Source: JAUHWS01 sp964571805 (GTDB taxonomy: Bacteria > Patescibacteriota > Gracilibacteria > UM-FILTER-43-11). From it: 7,805 bases of DNA. Numbering within the stretch: the first letter of the stretch is position 1; each line of letters opens with the position of its first letter. Location: contig CAZNDI010000057.1 of assembly GCA_964571805.1 (NCBI GenBank), positions 1 through 7,805 of the forward strand, given 5' to 3'. The notes under the pieces are model-generated. The model was given only the letters and a program-made list of their open reading frames with translations, was not told where the DNA came from and ran no database searches. The position numbers and the translations under genes are program-made. Below, piece after piece: positions 4,859-7,805 of the stretch.

Positions 4859-6454
4859 ATGACCAAATACATTTTCGTCACAGGTGGGGTATGCTCCTCA
4901 CTTGGAAAAGGAATCACGGCCTCTTCGATTGGCAACCTCCTCAAAGCGGCGGGCTATAAGATTTTCACTCAAAAACTGGATCCTTATTTGAATGTGGATC
5001 CCGGAACCATGAGTCCTTTCCAACATGGTGAAGTGTTTGTGACCGATGATGGCGCGGAAACGGATTTGGATTTGGGGCATTATGAACGCTTTATTGACGT
5101 CCCTCTTTCCAAATTGAGTAGTTTTTCGACCGGCCAGGTTTATCAGACGGTTTTGGATGCTGAACGGAAAGGTGATTATTTAGGGCGAACCATTCAGATT
5201 GTGCCGCACATCACCAATGAGATCAAACGAAGGATCAGGGAGGCGGCTCGGAAATCAAAATGTGACATCATGCTCTGTGAAATTGGGGGAACAGTAGGCG
5301 ATATAGAAGGGCAGCCATTTATTGAGGCCTTGAGGCAGATGAGGCACGAAGAAGGGGTGGAAAATACCCTCTTCATTCATCTGACCCTCCTCCCCTACCT
5401 CAAGTCATCCAATGAACTCAAGACCAAGCCGACTCAGTTGAGTGTTCGAATGTTGCAAAGTATGGGAATTCATCCGGACATGATTGTGGTGCGAGCAGAT
5501 GAGGCCATTCACAAGAGTCATTTGGAGAAAATTTCTGGGTTCTGTGATGTGGATCGCGAGGCTGTCATCCCCGCTCCGACTGTGAAGTCGATTTATGAGG
5601 TGCCCCTCAATTTTGAAAAATATGGCATCAGTAAAACCATCCAGGATAAGCTCAAATTAAAAGTCCGGAAGCCAAACCTAAAAGAGTGGGAAAAGGTAGT
5701 GAAGAATATTCATACGTCCACCAAGGAGATCCAAATTGGCTTGGCCGGTAAATATAATGAATTGGATGATGCGTATTTGTCGGTGATTGAGGCGATCAAA
5801 TCGGCGAGTTATTTTTATCAACGGAAGGCGAAGATTGTTTGGATTGATGCAGAAAAGATTGAGGCTGCCGATAAAAAAGAGTGGGAGAAATTGCACAAGG
5901 TCGATGGGGTGGTGGTTCCTGGCGGGTTTGGGAGTCGTGGGACGGAAGGGAAAATTGCGGTGGCTCAGTATTGTAGGGAGGAAAAAGTGCCCTATTTGGG
6001 CTTATGTTTGGGGTCTCAGTTGATGGCGATCGAATTTGCCCGAAATGTGGCGGGTATTCAAAATGCCACGTCTGAAGAATTTTCGCCTAAGGCTAAAAAT
6101 AAAGTGGTGCATTTTATGCCCAATCAAAGTGAGAAGCGGGCTAAGGGGGGTACTCAAAGGCTGGGGTCTTGGCCTTGTAAGGTTTTGAAGGATACCTTGG
6201 CTTATAAGGCTTACGGAGAAGAAAGGATTGATGAAAGGCACCGTCATCGCTACGAGTTCAATAATGCGTTTAAAAAAGATTTGGAGAAGGCAGGTCTTGT
6301 TTTCTCCGGGGTTTCACCCGATCGGGAGTTGATGGAAATCGTCGAACTCAAAGATCATCCTTTCATGTTGGGGTCTCAGTTCCATCCCGAGTTTAAGAGT
6401 CGGCCCAATCGTCCACATCCTCTTTTTAGGGAGTTTTTGAAGGCAGCGCTTTAG
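4859..6454 (+). CDS. pyrG: CTP synthase (glutamine-hydrolysing)
   Basis: This 531-residue enzyme has the usual family length. It makes CTP from UTP, ATP and glutamine, the last step of de novo pyrimidine nucleotide synthesis, as a cytoplasmic tetramer. The N-terminal synthetase domain (about 1-265) has the P-loop GGVCSSLGKG (9-18), where a cysteine replaces the commoner valine; metal-binding DDGAETDLDLGHYERF (63-78); and LCEIGGTVGDIEG (139-151). The C-terminal class I glutamine amidotransferase domain (about 290-531) has the oxyanion segment PGGFGSRG (354-361), nucleophile C383 in GLCLGSQ (usually GMQ), and catalytic H509 and E511 in SQFHPEF. All catalytic residues are present. The start codon lies directly before the family's TKYIFVTGG. 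It is the second gene after trpS. No terminator is seen before tRNA-Phe, so readthrough into the tRNA is possible. Confidence 0.98.
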   Translation: MTKYIFVTGGVCSSLGKGITASSIGNLLKAAGYKIFTQKLDPYLNVDPGTMSPFQHGEVFVTDDGAETDLDLGHYERFIDVPLSKLSSFSTGQVYQTVLDAERKGDYLGRTIQIVPHITNEIKRRIREAARKSKCDIMLCEIGGTVGDIEGQPFIEALRQMRHEEGVENTLFIHLTLLPYLKSSNELKTKPTQLSVRMLQSMGIHPDMIVVRADEAIHKSHLEKISGFCDVDREAVIPAPTVKSIYEVPLNFEKYGISKTIQDKLKLKVRKPNLKEWEKVVKNIHTSTKEIQIGLAGKYNELDDAYLSVIEAIKSASYFYQRKAKIVWIDAEKIEAADKKEWEKLHKVDGVVVPGGFGSRGTEGKIAVAQYCREEKVPYLGLCLGSQLMAIEFARNVAGIQNATSEEFSPKAKNKVVHFMPNQSEKRAKGGTQRLGSWPCKVLKDTLAYKAYGEERIDERHRHRYEFNNAFKKDLEKAGLVFSGVSPDRELMEIVELKDHPFMLGSQFHPEFKSRPNRPHPLFREFLKAAL

Positions 6455-6468
6455 ACTTGAAAAGCTTC

Positions 6469-6497
6469 TTGCCTGAATCAAGCATCTTCTATAGAAT
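6469..6497 (+). promoter_or_regulatory. Promoter of tRNA-Phe
   Basis: TTGCCT (6469-6474), a 17-bp spacer and TAGAAT (6492-6497) give a good sigma70-type promoter with predicted start near 6504, about 15 nt before the mature tRNA 5' end. It shares hexamers and spacing with the STAS promoter at 2355-2383. Confidence 0.65.
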
Positions 6498-6518
6498 AGC
6501 CCTTGTGGAAAATAGCGT

Positions 6519-6593
6519 GGCCTGGTAGCTCAGTGGTAGAGCGAAAGACTGAAAATCTTTGCGTCGATGGTTCAATTCCGTCCCGGGCCACCA
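6519..6593 (+). tRNA. tRNA-Phe (anticodon GAA)
   Basis: A complete 75-nt cloverleaf with encoded CCA (6591-6593). Acceptor GGCCTGG (6519-6525) pairs with CCGGGCC (6583-6589), including one T.G. The D arm uses GCTC/GAGC; the anticodon stem AAAGA/TCTTT carries loop CTGAAAA with GAA at 6551-6553; the T arm is GATGG/CCGTC around TTCAATT. It reads both phenylalanine codons. Six bases after its CCA begins the palindromic domain II of repeat unit D. There is no T-tract terminator behind it. Confidence 0.97.
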
Positions 6594-6599
6594 CCCATC

Positions 6600-6746
6600 A
6601 ATGAACTCCGGCTTACGAATCAATCTCTTGATCGAGATTGCTTCTTCAGCCTACGTTCATTTCTGGGTCCCTCCCCAAAAATTTCTCCGCTCACCTTACA
6701 TCTCTGCCTGCGGCATCGATGGGTTCGCTCCGACAATTTTCGGGGG
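6600..6746 (-). repeat. Structured repeat unit D: inverted, diverged copy of the A-C family
   Basis: Read on the minus strand, D shares with unit B the 17-nt block CCCCGAAAATTGTCGGA (plus-strand 6729-6745) and the 16-nt block AGAAATTTTTGGGGAG (6671-6686). Domain I base: those blocks pair over 11 bp (6673-6683 with 6735-6745). Its interior is unlike B or C but still orderly: TGCC/GGCA arms (6705-6708, 6712-6715) around a triloop that reads GCA on the minus strand, then a GA/GA 2x2 loop, then CATC/GATG (6699-6702, 6718-6721). Domain II lies next to tRNA-Phe: AATGAAC (6600-6606) with GTTCATT (6655-6661), a 3x3 loop, GGCT (6610-6613) with AGCC (6648-6651), a symmetric 7x7 loop, then CAATCTC (6621-6627) with GAGATTG (6634-6640). 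The minus-strand loop begins GATCA as in B and C. The G.A-type loops fall on the minus strand, which suggests that strand, downstream of argS, is the functional one. Confidence 0.75.
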
Positions 6747-6763
6747 CCCCTGAATCGCAGGGG
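6747..6763 (-). repeat. Hairpin abutting repeat unit D
   Basis: CCCCTG (6747-6752) and CAGGGG (6758-6763) form a perfect 6-bp stem with a 5-nt loop. It occupies the place of the AAAGGGGT leader in units B and C. The same stem with a different loop recurs at 6876-6892. Confidence 0.55.
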
Positions 6764-6814
6764 AGTTAGTTTGTTTGGTTTTTCGGGTTTAGTTCGCCCT
6801 GGGGGGCTTACTTT

Positions 6815-6841
6815 GATAAGTTTATGGGAAATAAACCTATC
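6815..6841 (-). repeat. Hairpin in the argS downstream region
   Basis: GATA (6815-6818) with TATC (6838-6841) and GTTTAT (6820-6825) with ATAAAC (6831-6836) enclose a 5-nt loop. The single mismatch is A.C on the plus strand but G.T on the minus strand, so only a minus-strand transcript would be fully paired (11 bp). This fits a hairpin in the argS 3' UTR. No T-tract follows, so it is not a classical terminator. Confidence 0.55.
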
Positions 6842-6848
6842 TTTGCTA

Positions 6849-6873
6849 CCCTCCTTGGGAGGGGTCGGGGGAG
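6849..6873. repeat. GC-rich hairpin, copy 1 of a CCCTC-stem motif
   Basis: CCCTCC (6849-6854) pairs with GGAGGG (6858-6863) around 3 nt and is followed by a GTCGGGGGAG run. The same layout (pyrimidine arm, purine arm, then GGGGGAG) recurs at 6908-6936. Similar C-rich/G-rich hairpins are scattered in many bacterial genomes. Confidence 0.5.
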
Positions 6874-6875
6874 TT

Positions 6876-6892
6876 CCCCTGGAGTGCAGGGG
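6876..6892. repeat. Hairpin with CCCCTG/CAGGGG stem
   Basis: CCCCTG (6876-6881) and CAGGGG (6887-6892) form a perfect 6-bp stem with loop GAGTG. The arms are identical to the hairpin at 6747-6763, where the loop is AATCG. Confidence 0.5.
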
Positions 6893-6907
6893 TGTGTACA
6901 ATAGGCC

Positions 6908-6936
6908 CCCCTCTTGACAAAGAGGGGCTGGGGGAG
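6908..6936. repeat. GC-rich hairpin, copy 2, just beyond the argS stop
   Basis: CCCCTCTT (6908-6915) and AAGAGGGG (6920-6927) form a perfect 8-bp stem with a GACA loop, then CTGGGGGAG. On the minus strand it is the first hairpin after argS, 25 bp from the stop codon. It may act in termination or mRNA 3'-end protection, but it lacks a T-tract. Confidence 0.55.
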
Positions 6937-6951
6937 ATTGCGATAGGCACC

Positions 6952-7805
6952 CTACATCTTCTCCGCCACCTTCATCCCCAACAACCCAAATCCATCCTCC
7001 ATCACCTTAATCACGGCTGTGGTCAAAAGGAGACGGGAGTTTTTGAGGGCTTCAGATTCAGCTTGTAAAATTGAATTTCCATTATAAAAAGAATTGAAAT
7101 CCGAAGCCAGTTCATAAAGATAATTTGCAATGTGGTTCGGTTTAAAATCATCTTTTGCCCGTTTAATAGCTTCAGGATACATCAGGGTCTGAATAGCCAC
7201 CTTCATTTCAAGATCAGAATTCAGATTTAAATCAAATTGAGCCCCTTCAGGAATCGTGACCCCTGCTTTTCTGAGAATCGATTTGGCTCGGGCCAAAGTA
7301 TACATCAAATACGGAGCACTATTCCCCTCAAAACTGAGCATCTTATCCCAGTCAAAGTTTAGGTCAGTCGTTCTATTTTGAGAAAGAATATTGTACTTGA
7401 TGCTATTGATACTCATCAATTGGGCTAAATGATTTTTCTCCTCCTCGGACAGTTCCATCGCTTTTTCTTGTACCAGCTCTCTCGCCCTGATTTCAGCCTC
7501 TTCTAAAAGCTCCGTCAAAAGAACCAACTTACCCTTGCGTGTGCTCATCCCTAGCATTCGGCCAAAATTTACATTCACATTAAGAGCATCGGTTAGTCCT
7601 AACTTATGGATGGCAAAGAAAACTTGTTTAAAGTGAAAGGCTTGAGCCATGTCTGTCACCATCACCATCAAGTCAGGATGCCAAGTTTCTTCCCAATACT
7701 GAGTCCTAGCCAAGTCCCGGGTGGCATAAATGGTGGTGCCATCTGATTTCCTCACGAGCACAGGCGTCTCCTCGGCTGTTTCACCAGGGATGATCCAAGC
7801 TCCCT
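6952..7805 (-). CDS. argS: Arginyl-tRNA synthetase, C-terminal part; 5' end outside window
   Basis: The minus-strand frame is open to the window edge, so 283 C-terminal residues are visible; the GTG at 7761 is internal (upstream codons continue GAWIIPGETAEETPVL). ArgRS is a class I synthetase that charges tRNA-Arg and needs the tRNA for amino-acid activation. Visible landmarks are LVRKSDGTTIYATRDLA, which is characteristic of ArgRS; MSTRKGKLVLL, the position of the second ATP-binding loop, where ArgRS commonly lacks a strict KMSKS; and the DALR anticodon-binding domain starting around SAPYLMYTLARAKSILRKA and ending LLGMKVAEKM at the stop. The HIGH motif and N-terminal add-on domain are off the window. 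The gene converges on pyrG and tRNA-Phe. Its downstream region is filled with hairpins and repeat unit D rather than a simple terminator. Confidence 0.96.
   Translation of the reverse strand, partial: GAWIIPGETAEETPVLVRKSDGTTIYATRDLARTQYWEETWHPDLMVMVTDMAQAFHFKQVFFAIHKLGLTDALNVNVNFGRMLGMSTRKGKLVLLTELLEEAEIRARELVQEKAMELSEEEKNHLAQLMSINSIKYNILSQNRTTDLNFDWDKMLSFEGNSAPYLMYTLARAKSILRKAGVTIPEGAQFDLNLNSDLEMKVAIQTLMYPEAIKRAKDDFKPNHIANYLYELASDFNSFYNGNSILQAESEALKNSRLLLTTAVIKVMEDGFGLLGMKVAEKM

Noticed and set aside
2271..6593. The two tRNA genes as att sites of an integrated element
   Set aside because: They differ outside universally conserved tRNA positions, the genes between are mostly housekeeping, and no integrase or duplicated tRNA 3' end is seen.
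6559..6917. Open frames on both strands over tRNA-Phe, unit D and the hairpins
   Set aside because: They overlap a tRNA gene, are rich in Pro, Gly and Arg from GC-rich hairpins, and match no family. Hairpin structure explains the sequence.

Overview
The window is a 7.8 kb stretch of bacterial chromosome. It carries translation and nucleotide housekeeping genes, two small accessory genes, two tRNA genes, and two intergenic regions full of regular, hairpin-forming repeats. The genes use the standard genetic code. Both tRNA genes encode their own CCA. None of the five visible translation starts has a convincing Shine-Dalgarno sequence. The oligopeptide-binding protein carries an inserted Ig-like domain, and the winged-helix/nucleotidyltransferase protein belongs to a type often seen in Candidate Phyla Radiation (CPR) genomes. 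Together these suggest a CPR or related lineage, with Peregrinibacteria/Gracilibacteria as my best guess. This placement is inference and only moderately supported.

Layout on the + strand: the 3' part of an ABC-transporter solute-binding protein (1-1224); rplI for ribosomal protein bL9 (1276-1728) with a clear intrinsic terminator (1758-1792); a roughly 430-bp tandem array of three structured repeat units, A, B and C (1844-2255); a tRNA with anticodon CAT, most likely the lysidine-modified tRNA-Ile2 (2271-2346); and an orphan STAS-domain protein (2412-2765). Convergent to the STAS gene, on the minus strand, is a winged-helix/nucleotidyltransferase-like protein (2774-3724). Divergent from that is an apparent trpS-pyrG unit (3854-6454), followed by a tRNA-Phe gene (6519-6593) with a good sigma70-type promoter. 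Past tRNA-Phe lies a diverged fourth repeat unit, D, in inverted orientation (6600-6746), then a string of further hairpins. The window ends with the 3' part of argS on the minus strand (6952 to the edge).

Functional themes: TrpRS, ArgRS, bL9, tRNA-Ile2 and tRNA-Phe serve translation, CTP synthase serves nucleotide supply, and the solute-binding protein serves peptide or oligomer uptake. The STAS and nucleotidyltransferase-like proteins have no partner genes here.

The most interesting content is the repeat family. Units A-D have different sequences in their stems but keep the same fold: two hairpin domains whose arms change in a compensating way, 3x3 internal loops of the form GNA opposite GNA, and GNA apical triloops. 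Compensatory arms and strand-specific sheared G.A-type loops point to a structured RNA or a folded single-stranded DNA element next to tRNA genes. I do not recognise it as a named family.
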